Shown here in pieces: positions 8,277 through 16,417 of a stretch of DNA of 64,000 nucleotides. The notes under the pieces are model-generated. The model did no database searches, was not told where the DNA came from, and saw only the letters and a list, made by a program, of their open reading frames with translations. The first letter of the stretch is position 1. Each line of letters starts with the position of its first letter. The translations under genes and the position numbers were made by a program. This DNA comes from Cytophagales bacterium. GTDB taxonomy: Bacteria > Bacteroidota > Bacteroidia > Cytophagales > Cyclobacteriaceae. The DNA is taken from NCBI GenBank assembly GCA_033344775.1, contig JAWPMT010000005.1, positions 658,501-722,500 on the forward strand. Reading direction: 5' to 3'.

Positions 8277-10061
8277 TTAATTAATCATCACCATGGCTCC
8301 TTTTACCGTCACATTACCAGATGCTTTGAGCTCTGCAGAAGCACTACCCTGAGCCGAAAAGGTGGTGTCTGCTTTTTGCTCGATCTTCATTCCGCTTACA
8401 GAAACACCAGAAGTGCCCTTTTCCGTCAACTTGGCACTGGAGGTAATCTCCGTATCCTGAGCGGACTTTAATACCAGTTTTTTAGCGCTATTGATTTCAA
8501 TACCGGAGTTGTCCATCACAATCTTATTCCCATTCTGATCCTCCAGTGCGAGTCCTTTGTCCTTATCACTGATTGCCAATGAGTTTCCACCAGGTGTCTC
8601 CAGAGTCAATACTTTGTCCTTCTCATCAAAGGTGATTTTGATCTTTTCTTTGCTAATGAATGCTTTGGTTTCGTTCTTTTTCTCGGGGGTCTCTCCAGGA
8701 GGTAGTTTGGAACTATGCACTGAGCCGAGGATAATCGGATATCGAGGATCATCATTCAAAAACCCAAGTACCACTTCATCATTCACCTCAGGATAAAAGA
8801 AAGCTCCTGATTTATTCGTGGCATAAAAAGTAGAAAGTCTTGCCCAAACTGTGTCTTTGTCTTGTTGCATGATCGGGACTTTCACTTCTACCCGAAAATT
8901 ATTGTCGGGATCTTTTTCGATGGATTTCACCACGCCTATCTGCAAACCCGCAACCGGGGGTAAGAGCCCACCAGCCGGAGGTGCAGCCACGTTTGGTTTC
9001 GATTCATGATACCAATCCGCAGGCATGCCCAGTAGCACTTCAGTTTTCCACTTGTCATCAACGATGTGATTTACCCCTCTGATAAATGCATTACCATTGA
9101 AGTGTGTTCCCATACCAGCGAGTTCTAACATGCCTCCGGGAACTACTTTGGAAGACCCAACAATGGTTACCCTTCCGGTAAAGGAAGCCAGTTGCGCACG
9201 TGTAAGCTTGGCAGAAGCCCAACTCTTCAGGTCTGCTGATTCCATGTTCCCTACGGACTGCATGTTAAATTCACTTACACCCAATACTCCAGCGAGTTTT
9301 TTAGGTGTAACATCACCGGGCATTTTCAGACTTGCTTTCCCGGCGCCATCCACTAATTTTTGATCCCCATCTGCCCAGGCATAGCCACTTGCTTTTTCCA
9401 ATTGGTCCTCTGCGTTCATCTCCACCTCGAAATCGAAAATCGAACCATCGGCAAACGACGCCTTTATTTCAGGAGAAACAGAGGTATCTGGCGGTTCGAC
9501 AGTCGCTTTACCTCCATCAACATTGACCAACATGCCATTGGCATCTGCTCGCATCAACATGAAATCCCAATCGGTCGCATTGAACTGCATCATGTTTTTG
9601 TGCTGGTAGGTCGTTGCTTTCACCGTGGCACTTCCTCCTCCGTCAGACACCAACGAAGAAATAATGTCACTGTCTTTCTTCTTCGCGAAAAAAGCGTTTT
9701 TACGACCAATGGTCATTTTCGTCAATTTGTCTTTGCACTCTACTACAAGGCTGGAACCATTGTCATCGGAAGTGATCATATGCTTCATGATCACTCCTTT
9801 ATAAACAGAAGTATTTTTGGATTCATAGCCAAGCTTCACTTCCACTTCTGCTCCTGGCAAAAACTCTTTTCCGGCACTTACAGGAAAGTCCGTTTGTGAA
9901 GGAATTCCATCAGCGATTGTAATAGTAGCCGTAGGGATCTGATTGATTTCCTTATTTACTTCCACATGCATTATCGCAAAAGCAGTAGCCACATTTTTGC
10001 CACCGACCATGATCTCATAGGTAAACGGGTCGCCTAAATCTTCAACTGGGGAATTAGCCAT
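8277..10061 (-). CDS. VgrG/gp27-gp5-like spike protein (Afp8-type)
   Basis: 594 aa. Residues about 1-350 match the gp27-like hub (VGGKNVATAFAIMHVEVNKE, KHMITSDDNGSSLVVECKDK, ATDWDFMLMRADANGMLVNV). Residues about 375-455 match the gp5 OB-fold (GVVKSIEKDPDNNFRVEVKV, then WARLSTFYATNKSGAFFYPE and VLGFLNDDPRYPIILGSVHS). Residues about 470-594 are a repetitive beta-helix (GNSLAISDKDKGLALEDQNG, then SGIEINSAKKLVLKSAQD) forming the trimeric spike shaft. No lysozyme domain and no C-terminal effector domain are present. The gene starts one base after the LysM gene's stop and is followed by the PAAR gene. In other CIS this trimer plugs the tube and pierces the target membrane. Confidence 0.95.
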   Translation of the reverse strand: MANSPVEDLGDPFTYEIMVGGKNVATAFAIMHVEVNKEINQIPTATITIADGIPSQTDFPVSAGKEFLPGAEVEVKLGYESKNTSVYKGVIMKHMITSDDNGSSLVVECKDKLTKMTIGRKNAFFAKKKDSDIISSLVSDGGGSATVKATTYQHKNMMQFNATDWDFMLMRADANGMLVNVDGGKATVEPPDTSVSPEIKASFADGSIFDFEVEMNAEDQLEKASGYAWADGDQKLVDGAGKASLKMPGDVTPKKLAGVLGVSEFNMQSVGNMESADLKSWASAKLTRAQLASFTGRVTIVGSSKVVPGGMLELAGMGTHFNGNAFIRGVNHIVDDKWKTEVLLGMPADWYHESKPNVAAPPAGGLLPPVAGLQIGVVKSIEKDPDNNFRVEVKVPIMQQDKDTVWARLSTFYATNKSGAFFYPEVNDEVVLGFLNDDPRYPIILGSVHSSKLPPGETPEKKNETKAFISKEKIKITFDEKDKVLTLETPGGNSLAISDKDKGLALEDQNGNKIVMDNSGIEINSAKKLVLKSAQDTEITSSAKLTEKGTSGVSVSGMKIEQKADTTFSAQGSASAELKASGNVTVKGAMVMIN

Positions 10062-10062
10062 G

Positions 10063-10731
10063 TTACTGCTTTAGAGGTGGAAATTGTAAGGTGGTCCCTG
10101 GCTTAAGAAAAGTAAACGTATCCAGCTTGTTGTGACGAGCTATTTGCTGATAGACAGAAATGTCTTTGTATATCTTATAGCATAAAGCTGGCAAAGTATC
10201 TCCTGCCGAAACCGTAATGGTATGGGTCATATCAGGAGAGCTTAATTTTATTCTCTTCTTGGTCTCTTCCTCGTCTGAGGCACCGATAAACTCTGCTATG
10301 ATCTTCGCTCGGATCGGAGTTCCATCTTCCTTGAACAAGGTATATTCCTCTTTGTAGGTTTCCATCTGGCTATTAAAAACCAATGTCCCCCAGGATAATT
10401 GTAAAAACGGAGTTCGGTGAGTTTGCCCATTGATTTTAAAGACCATCTTCCGAAAAGTATCCAGCATTTTCGGAACAGATTTTCCTTTCAGGCCGGTTGG
10501 AGCTTCCACCACTCCTGTGGCATCAAACACGAATTCAAACTTCAATGTTTCCGGTTGCATTCCCCAGAATATTCGCTTGTTCTCGCCTCCGATGGTCTCT
10601 ACGGATTTCAGGTCAATTTTATACTCACGCGTGTACTTCTCCGGATTGAACATCACCGTGAACGGACTCCCGTCTTTTTGTTTGCACGCGGGATCTTTAC
10701 AGGCCTGTATTTTGAGCTTAGTAAGCGCCAT
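10063..10731 (-). CDS. LysM-containing baseplate hub protein (Afp7-type)
   Basis: 222 aa. The N-terminal about 165 residues are the gp53-like hub region that opens with a short strand and FTVMFNPEKYTREYKIDL, a hallmark of Afp7/PVC7-like proteins. The C-terminus is a LysM module (TITVSAGDTLPALCYKIYKD, then IARHNKLDTF and LKPGTTLQFPPL). In T4 gp53 and Afp7 the LysM part clamps the wedge ring to the tube/spike hub; it is not expected to bind peptidoglycan. Its start lies directly after the DUF5908 stop and its stop abuts the spike gene start, consistent with one transcript. Confidence 0.92.
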   Translation of the reverse strand: MALTKLKIQACKDPACKQKDGSPFTVMFNPEKYTREYKIDLKSVETIGGENKRIFWGMQPETLKFEFVFDATGVVEAPTGLKGKSVPKMLDTFRKMVFKINGQTHRTPFLQLSWGTLVFNSQMETYKEEYTLFKEDGTPIRAKIIAEFIGASDEEETKKRIKLSSPDMTHTITVSAGDTLPALCYKIYKDISVYQQIARHNKLDTFTFLKPGTTLQFPPLKQ

Positions 10732-10881
10732 TTACCGTTTATTCCGTTTATCTAGCTTTCGCAACACTTTTTTAACACAAGCGTTGACCAATTCATTTTT
10801 ATCAAATGATACCTTGTCTTTTGAGCGGTTCATGTCATCCGTAACGTTGACTTTCACCACTAATTCCCGAATTTCAAGCAT
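10732..10881 (-). CDS. DUF5908-type small eCIS protein (49 aa)
   Basis: A 49-aa reading frame on the minus strand, ATG at 10881 and TAA at 10732-10734. It begins MLEIRELVVKVNVTDD and ends in a strongly basic tail (KKVLRKLDKRNKR). The 'IEIRELV-x-K-V' opening is the DUF5908 hallmark. DUF5908 genes are common between the second tube gene and the LysM gene in eCIS clusters, which is exactly this position. It overlaps the end of the second tube gene by 8 nt and ends just before the LysM start codon. The function is not established; a small assembly or tube-baseplate factor is a reasonable inference. Confidence 0.75.
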   Translation of the reverse strand: MLEIRELVVKVNVTDDMNRSKDKVSFDKNELVNACVKKVLRKLDKRNKR

Positions 10882-11401
10882 ATCTCATTATCAGCGAAGG
10901 AAGTGATGCCAGTGAAACTGTCTCATAAAATTGATAGGAAAACTCCAGGGTTTCCACCATGATCTTGTTTTCCATGGCATTCATATCAGACGCTTGCATT
11001 TTGATTGGCCAGGCATTGACAAAGAACCAACATACGGAGGGCAGACCTTTTTCATCCTTCAACATCACACCGATGTTTTTGGGCTCTACTTCCAGATCAA
11101 AGTTGGATTGCAGTGAATTCATGCACCACGTACTCAGGCTGGAAACAGTAGTAACCAAACCTCGCTTCAAAACGAGGTTTGGATACTTGGTCCGGGTTGG
11201 AAGTTTATGTATAAATCTATTTTCTCCCCCCTCAGTAACAGATTCTGTATCGAATTCAACAGAAACCCCGGAGACTTCCTGAAAAGCATTATCAACTGAG
11301 CTGGTCAGCGCCATAAGGGCGCCCAACCCATCGAGCACACTCACGGAAAAATGGAACCCTACCGGTGGATAGTATTCTTGTCCCAGGATATTGGTGATCA
11401 T
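10874..11401 (-). CDS. Tail tube protein 2 (gp19-like; Afp5-type tube initiator)
   Basis: 175 aa, gp19-like fold. Visible features are YPPVGFHFSVSVLDGLG at the start, VDNAFQEVSGVSVEFDTESV (the 'F-x-EVSG' strand shared with gene 11419-11904), FIHKLPTRTKYPNLVLKRGL and VMLKDEKGLPSVCWFFVNAW. It differs from the major tube protein by a longer N-terminal loop and a shorter C-terminus. In Afp and PVC the second tube paralogue (Afp5) forms the ring that joins the tube to the baseplate hub. The order tube1-tube2-DUF5908-LysM here supports that assignment. Confidence 0.9.
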   Translation of the reverse strand: MITNILGQEYYPPVGFHFSVSVLDGLGALMALTSSVDNAFQEVSGVSVEFDTESVTEGGENRFIHKLPTRTKYPNLVLKRGLVTTVSSLSTWCMNSLQSNFDLEVEPKNIGVMLKDEKGLPSVCWFFVNAWPIKMQASDMNAMENKIMVETLEFSYQFYETVSLASLPSLIMRYA

Positions 11402-11418
11402 ACGCCTGTCAAATCAGA

Positions 11419-11904
11419 TTATGGTTTCAAGCTACCTTTTCCATTCTGAGTAATGCCTTCATGCACAATCTCAATGGTTTCGATCGCTACTTCATTACCG
11501 TCTCCTTTTAGATCCGTTACCGTAATTTTAGTAGGCCATGCATTTTCAAGCACCCAGGTCATCAAAGGTGAGCCTGATTCATCCAAAAGATTGATGGTGA
11601 TGGTCGTTCTAGCGATGGTGTTCATCTTGATCTTACCATACCACTCCCAGAAAGCATTGTCGTCTTTGAACATGCCTTTCTTCATGGTCACGTTGCTGGA
11701 CTTCACCAATCCTGGCATTTTAGCCGTGCTGAACCGTGGATCGTTACCGGCACGGTACTCAATGATCTGTGATTCTATGTCCATTCCCGAAACCTCCTGA
11801 AAAGGAACTTCGCCGAGGCCACTATCTGATCCCATGTCTACATTGAAGTAGAACTTAGGGATCGGCCACATATTTTCTCTAGGGCTTTGAGCTTCTCCTG
11901 CCAT
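11419..11904 (-). CDS. Major tail tube protein (gp19-like; Afp1-type)
   Basis: 161 aa. Typical eCIS/phage inner-tube features: PIPKFYFNVDMGSDSG, VPFQEVSGMDIESQIIEYRA, FSTAKMPGLVKSSNVTMKKG, DDNAFWEWYGKIKM and a closing VTDLKGDGNEVAIETIEIVH. These are the conserved positions of the T4 gp19-like tube family, which stacks as hexameric rings. It follows the single sheath gene with a 58-nt gap and precedes its paralogue, as in Bacteroidota eCIS loci. The N-terminus (MAGEAQSPRENMW) is not a signal peptide, consistent with cytoplasmic assembly. Confidence 0.95.
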   Translation of the reverse strand: MAGEAQSPRENMWPIPKFYFNVDMGSDSGLGEVPFQEVSGMDIESQIIEYRAGNDPRFSTAKMPGLVKSSNVTMKKGMFKDDNAFWEWYGKIKMNTIARTTITINLLDESGSPLMTWVLENAWPTKITVTDLKGDGNEVAIETIEIVHEGITQNGKGSLKP

Positions 11905-11962
11905 AGTTTTATTCTTTTAAATTTTTTAAGTCTTTAAATCAATAAGTCGAAAAATCTGCGAT

Positions 11963-13507
11963 TTAAGCTTCAGCCATTTTCTGCTGGAACGTGATCACAA
12001 TGAATTCTGCAGGTCGTACTACAGCTACTCTTACCGTCACTCTCATGTATCCATCGAGAATGTCGTTGGCAGTCATTGTAGTTCCTAAACCAACCTGAAC
12101 ATCATAGGCTTCGCCTGGGGTAGATCCAAATAGCGCACCCGCTTTCCAAACATTATTGAGGAAGTTCGAGATCATACCCTGAAGCAAGATCCATGTATTG
12201 GCATCATTTGGTTCAAAGACGTACGCTCTGGCCGCTGCTTTGATGGACATTTCCAGGAAGATCATCGTACGACGAACGTTGATGTATCTCCAATCCTGGC
12301 TGTTGCCATCCAAAGTTCTGGCTCCCCAAACAATCACACCCTGACCAGGGAACGAGCGGATCGCATTGACCGCTTTACCATTCAATGGCATGTTCAGATC
12401 ATCATTCAGGTCATTATTGATATTGATATTAGGCTCTAGAACAGAGTTTAAGCTCACATTCGCAGGTGCCTTCCACACCCCTCTGGTATTGTCAACTGCT
12501 GTGTACAGTCCAGCCATTGCTGAAGCAGGAGGCAATAAGTTGATCTTTTTAACTGCTTCTTTGACGATCAAGCTCTTATAAACGGAAGAGATTCCTCTCA
12601 AACGAGCTTCTGCTGCCAAGAGGCCAGCTTCTTCAACTTCGGCCTCTTCTTCGCCCCCGTCTTTTTCCAGGAATACTTTGTACTTACCTGGAGATCCTTC
12701 AACGGCTGCTGTCTTCAACTCTCTTGCGATGGCTGCATTGAGTTCAGCGGGCTCAGCTGGAGTGATCAGCGGATCCAGTGTATCATCAAAATTGAGCATA
12801 GTGATCTCTCGATCCGACACGACATTGGTTTCCAACCAGGGGAAATAAGCCGCACCGTAATCCAGGAAATTGGCACCAATACCATTTCGGAAATCATTGA
12901 TTTTCTCTCTGGGATCAAAAGCCACTTCCTGATCCAGTTTAGGCACATCAAATACGCCAATGCGGCTTTGTTCTTTTTTGCAATGCGCCAGAATAGTGGT
13001 GTAGATACTGTAGCAATCACCAGGCTCCAAAGTCAAAGCATCCGGGCAAAGCACCATGGTTGGTTCTGGCTCGTCGGCCAACTTACCCACAGCCTCCATC
13101 ATAGGATCCTTCGCAACATCCCCGGAATAATCTCCCACAGAAACGATCCAACAAGTACCACCTCCATTTTGATAAAACAGACGAATACAATTGTACAAAC
13201 GGAAAACACCTCCAGTCCACTGGATCTTGTATTCATCGCGAGCCGTACCCAGCGGAAATACATCTTTATCCTGATCTTCTTTAGGCACTACCGAAAACTG
13301 ATAATCCGGTGCTCCTCCAAAGAATTGCTCAAACTCCACGAGTGAAGTAACCCTGATGGGCTTGTTAGTAACTACTTTACCCAGTTTTTCTGCTTTCTGG
13401 GTATAGCCGATAAATGCCGGTACCGCAGTAGCGACTGCTACGACGGAATTAGGAAAGGCATTTTTCTCTTCAATATAAACGCCAGGCGTTTTGTATGATA
13501 CAGCCAT
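11963..13507 (-). CDS. Contractile tail sheath protein (Afp2/3/4-type)
   Basis: 514 aa. The N-terminus MAVSYKTPGVYIEEKNAFPN is the classic 'Y-x-(T/A)PGVY-x-EE' sheath opening. It is followed by VVAVATAVPAFIGYTQKAEK and RVTSLVEFEQFFGG. The C-terminal core contains FPGQGVIVWGARTL, WRYINVRRTMIFLEMSIK and a final GYMRVTVRVAVVRPAEFIV strand that forms the handshake with neighbouring subunits. The middle (about 255-300) holds an Ala/Glu-rich insertion. Only one sheath gene is visible, unlike Afp/PVC, which have three. The protein provides the contractile force that drives the tube into the target. Confidence 0.97.
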   Translation of the reverse strand: MAVSYKTPGVYIEEKNAFPNSVVAVATAVPAFIGYTQKAEKLGKVVTNKPIRVTSLVEFEQFFGGAPDYQFSVVPKEDQDKDVFPLGTARDEYKIQWTGGVFRLYNCIRLFYQNGGGTCWIVSVGDYSGDVAKDPMMEAVGKLADEPEPTMVLCPDALTLEPGDCYSIYTTILAHCKKEQSRIGVFDVPKLDQEVAFDPREKINDFRNGIGANFLDYGAAYFPWLETNVVSDREITMLNFDDTLDPLITPAEPAELNAAIARELKTAAVEGSPGKYKVFLEKDGGEEEAEVEEAGLLAAEARLRGISSVYKSLIVKEAVKKINLLPPASAMAGLYTAVDNTRGVWKAPANVSLNSVLEPNININNDLNDDLNMPLNGKAVNAIRSFPGQGVIVWGARTLDGNSQDWRYINVRRTMIFLEMSIKAAARAYVFEPNDANTWILLQGMISNFLNNVWKAGALFGSTPGEAYDVQVGLGTTMTANDILDGYMRVTVRVAVVRPAEFIVITFQQKMAEA

Positions 13508-13531
13508 AAGTTAGAATAGTGAGGTTAAGAA

Positions 13532-14476
13532 TTATACATTTATAAAAACTTCATTAAAATATTCATCTGGTTGTTGCTCCATTGGTTTCATGGCTGTCGC
13601 ATTGCCCAATGGGAGCTTGTCGATCAAGGGCTTTTTCTTACCATTGACCAGCCTTATCTGATAAGGAGATTGTTGCATGAGCTTCAACCTGGAACTAGAT
13701 TGAAACAGCATGCCATAAGGGCCGATCCCTCGCGATTCAAAACTAATTTTCCCTTCCTGATCTTTGACAGAAAGGGTATTAAGGTCATGATGACCAGAAT
13801 TGATCCAGTATTTCAAGTAAACTTCTCGTGTAGGAACGACCAACTCTTTTCGCACGACCTCTGTTGCGGCCAAAACTTCAGCTAAACTGACAGCAATTAC
13901 GGCACAATGACCAGGTTTCAAACCTTGTTTGGACAAATAGAGATCAACGCCACGAACGTTGTATTTTCCATCAGGCATTTCCGCTAAAAGCATGGGAAAT
14001 GCCCGATCAGTGGAACGTAAGGTTGTGTCATGAAGGATGTCCAAAGGTTCCTTTGAAGGTGGATTCTCTCTAGTGATCGTAACTTCAGGACTAGCGTAGT
14101 ACGCACCGAGCGAACGACGCATGGGTAACAGGTATTGCTGATCAAATTGATCTGTGCCTGTCGAGCTGACTAAATAAGGTGTGGATTTATTGGTGTACTG
14201 CCGCACATCCACCACATTCTTTATACCAGGATAGTTACTGGTCAATTCAAAAGTCAGATAGGGCCTTTCCGTGGAGAGGCTATTCAATCGTTCACGTCCC
14301 ACACTTGTGGTCGAAACGAAAAGCCCATTGGATGTGGCTTTGAAAATGACTTGATACTTATGGAATAAATCGATCCATTCTGACGTGGGTTGCACATTGA
14401 CGAAGCTTTCCGTGCTTTCACCGAAGTATTCACTTTTGACCGTGACCGATATCAGTTTTTGGTAAACGCCACTCAT
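13532..14476 (-). CDS. Unknown eCIS protein, possible cap adaptor (314 aa)
   Basis: 314 aa with no signal peptide, membrane segment or motif that I recognise. It starts MSGVYQKLISVTVKSEYFGE and is predicted mostly beta. The C-terminal third contains paired GIGPYGMLFQSSSRLKLMQQ and YQIRLVNGKKKPLIDKLPLG segments. It overlaps the DUF4255 cap gene at its start by one nucleotide and lies 24 nt upstream of the sheath gene, so it is part of the structural operon. AlgoCIS was reported to have a cap adaptor at the distal end, between the sheath/tube and the cap. A gene located between the cap and sheath genes is a natural candidate, but this is inference from position only. Confidence 0.6.
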   Translation of the reverse strand: MSGVYQKLISVTVKSEYFGESTESFVNVQPTSEWIDLFHKYQVIFKATSNGLFVSTTSVGRERLNSLSTERPYLTFELTSNYPGIKNVVDVRQYTNKSTPYLVSSTGTDQFDQQYLLPMRRSLGAYYASPEVTITRENPPSKEPLDILHDTTLRSTDRAFPMLLAEMPDGKYNVRGVDLYLSKQGLKPGHCAVIAVSLAEVLAATEVVRKELVVPTREVYLKYWINSGHHDLNTLSVKDQEGKISFESRGIGPYGMLFQSSSRLKLMQQSPYQIRLVNGKKKPLIDKLPLGNATAMKPMEQQPDEYFNEVFINV

Positions 14477-15042
14477 CAGTTGTCACTCACCCTCCCCGAT
14501 GAAATAGATGGTACAACCTCTTTGACTTCTGCAGAATCAAATACCACAAGACGCATTCGGTAGAGAACCGAGGGCACATATTTGGCTCCCAGTCTACTCC
14601 AAAGCTGGCTTGATTCATGATAATCCAGGTCAAGGACTGAAAGGCTTAACTTCTGCACCCCCTCCGGCAATCCGCTGCTATTCGAGGAATCGTAAAAATG
14701 ATTGGATTGAAAGAAAGCAATCGTATCCGAAAGCAACTTCAGTGATTCCTCGTACTTATTGGCACTCGCCGAAAACAGCAGATCTACGTTGAAGGTCAAT
14801 GGGGATGGTACTCGATTGAACTGCTCGCCATTGGAAACTTTTCCATGTTGATTGAACAGGGAATATTCAATGTTCATATGGGCCAGGGAAATGAGCAGTT
14901 TGTCCGAAAATTCGGGATCACTCCCCGCCTGGACACCCGCTACATTAGCCACAATCGCCTTATCTTCCGCCCAACGTGAGGTATTTCGGAAATAGGCGTT
15001 GAGTTTGTTCCTGACAAATTGTATCGTTGAAAAAAGTATCAA
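14476..15042 (-). CDS. DUF4255 tail cap/terminator protein (Afp16-type)
   Basis: 188 aa starting at a TTG at 15040-15042. A TAG stop lies in the same frame five codons further upstream and no ATG is available, so TTG is the best start. The opening MILFSTIQFVRNKLNAYF matches the DUF4255/Pvc16 N-terminal pattern ('I-x-x-x-IQFL-x-x-x-LN-x-Y'). Further in are LLISLAHMNIEYSL and PSPLTFNVDLLFSASANKYE, with a 'Y-E-x-S-L-x-L-L-S' helix typical of Afp16-like proteins. Afp16 terminates tube and sheath polymerisation at the distal end. As first gene of the operon it probably defines the promoter side. Confidence 0.88.
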   Translation of the reverse strand: MILFSTIQFVRNKLNAYFRNTSRWAEDKAIVANVAGVQAGSDPEFSDKLLISLAHMNIEYSLFNQHGKVSNGEQFNRVPSPLTFNVDLLFSASANKYEESLKLLSDTIAFFQSNHFYDSSNSSGLPEGVQKLSLSVLDLDYHESSQLWSRLGAKYVPSVLYRMRLVVFDSAEVKEVVPSISSGRVSDN

Positions 15043-15384
15043 AAACGAGTGAGTCTAAATGCTGATTATTGTGTGTAGATAAATATATCCCGAGTACCAT
15101 TATCAGTCAATATAAAAGACATAATAAACCATTAATTATTAGATATATTAATAATTTTATTAAAAAAATACAATAAATGCAAATCATTCACATTAAACGG
15201 CACACGTTTTATGTTTCTCATTCACTGATAGATACGTTATGTCATTTGATGCATTAATTGAGGAGAACGGAAAGTAGGTATTAGCAAATCAGTGTATTGT
15301 TAAAAAATGCCTGGGATTTCCTTAGTCTGATTTGTTATTTCGGAAATATAGGGACAATTTTCTTCAGTACTTTGAGATTACCTG
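15043..15384. other. Divergent intergenic region between eCIS operon and secreted EEP gene
   Basis: 342 nt without a plausible gene, very AT-rich around 15110-15180. Besides the candidate eCIS promoter it holds an inverted repeat ATTATTA (15135-15141) / TAATAAT (15149-15155) with a 7-nt spacer, which could be an operator or only AT-rich chance symmetry. No convincing -7 element was found for the rightward gene. Confidence 0.4.
15080..15110 (-). promoter_or_regulatory. Candidate promoter of the eCIS operon
   Basis: On the minus strand a TTG (complement of 15108-15110) is followed after 20 nt by TATATTTA (15087 to 15080), one mismatch from the Bacteroidota -7 element TAnnTTTG. The predicted start is about 30 nt before the TTG start codon of the cap gene. 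It is a pattern match only. Confidence 0.4.
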
Positions 15385-16230
15385 ATGAAACTGCGGATCA
15401 CTTTCTTCCTGCTTCTTATTTCAGCTCATATGGCCTGCCTTGCTCAGATTAGTGTCATGACTTACAACATTCGATATGACACTCCTAATGATGGCGAAAA
15501 CTGGTGGGAAAACAGAAAGCAGGATGTGACCGATTTGATCCTTCGCTATCGTCCGGACTTCATGGGCATTCAGGAAGGACTCGACCATCAGGTAACTTAT
15601 CTGGACCAGATTTTAGAGGAGTATGCATTTGTAGGAATTGGACGTGATGGAGCAGGTATCACCAGCGAATATACCGCCATCTTTTTCGACACGACTAAAT
15701 ACAAATTGATTGAATCAAAAACCTTCTGGCTCTCTCCTACCCCTGATCAAGTATCGCGTGGTTGGGACGCAGCGCTCAACAGGATTACTACCTATGCTAG
15801 ATTTGAAGCACGAGCTTCAGCAGAACAATTTCACGTTTTTAATGCCCACTTTGATCACATAGGAGTAGAGGCCAGAGAAAGATCTGCTCAATTGATTCTG
15901 GAGCAAATCAGCCAATGGAACCTGCTCGATGAACAACTCATTGTCATGGGAGATTTCAATAGTACACCTGAGAGCAAACCCATCAAAACTTTTAATGAAT
16001 CTCTTGTTGATACTCGTCTCGTTTCAGGCAATAGATCATTCGGTCCGGAAGGCACATTCAATGCCTTTGATAAGGATGCAGAACTGACAGACAGAATTGA
16101 CTTTGTCTTTGTCAAGAACATCAAGGTGCTCCGACAAAGACATATTGACGACTTGCGACCAAATATGCTTTGGCCTTCTGATCATTTACCCGTCTTCTCC
16201 GAACTGGAAAAACTAAAAAGCCGCCCCTAG
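15385..16230 (+). CDS. Secreted endonuclease/exonuclease/phosphatase (EEP) family hydrolase
   Basis: 281 aa with a signal peptide (MKLRITFFLLLISAHMACLA, cleavage near residue 20). The EEP motifs are all visible in order: MTYNIRYD, MGIQEG, FNAHFDH, VMGDFNSTPES, DRIDFVFV and the terminal SDHLPVF. Catalytic Asn/Glu/Asp/His residues of the DNase I-like fold are therefore present. In Bacteroidota such exported EEP proteins act on phosphodiesters or phosphorylated sugars and inositols; the substrate cannot be told from sequence. It is transcribed away from the eCIS operon and followed 187 nt later by a second, much larger EEP protein. Length is normal for the family. Confidence 0.9.
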   Translation: MKLRITFFLLLISAHMACLAQISVMTYNIRYDTPNDGENWWENRKQDVTDLILRYRPDFMGIQEGLDHQVTYLDQILEEYAFVGIGRDGAGITSEYTAIFFDTTKYKLIESKTFWLSPTPDQVSRGWDAALNRITTYARFEARASAEQFHVFNAHFDHIGVEARERSAQLILEQISQWNLLDEQLIVMGDFNSTPESKPIKTFNESLVDTRLVSGNRSFGPEGTFNAFDKDAELTDRIDFVFVKNIKVLRQRHIDDLRPNMLWPSDHLPVFSELEKLKSRP

Positions 16231-16385
16231 GAACAACCTAATTCTATGACCTAATTCTCATCGTTTTACCCACAATATCAGGTATTTACATTTACACATA
16301 GTGTATGCTTGTCTGTGTTATCAAATCATTAGATTCCTTCACACTTTGGTAACCTTCAGGAAATAATAGAAACTACCTGTTTCCG

Positions 16386-16393
16386 CAATTTTG
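16386..16393 (+). promoter_or_regulatory. Possible -7 element before the large nuclease gene
   Basis: CAATTTTG at 16386-16393 is one mismatch from TAnnTTTG and lies 24 nt before the ATG at 16418. No good -33 TTG is seen at the right distance, so this is weak. Confidence 0.25.
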
Positions 16394-16417
16394 CATAAAC
16401 CTAAAATCACTTGAATC

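Noticed and set aside
8013-9899. Plus-strand frames of 152 and 179 aa opposite the PAAR and spike genes
   Set aside because: Low-complexity His/Arg/Tyr-rich translations lie antisense to well supported structural genes.
1-15042. Possible prophage or R-type tailocin
   Set aside because: No capsid, terminase, portal, integrase, holin or lysin genes were seen; PAAR, LysM, DUF5908 and DUF4255 content fits an eCIS better. The genes left of the window could still change this.
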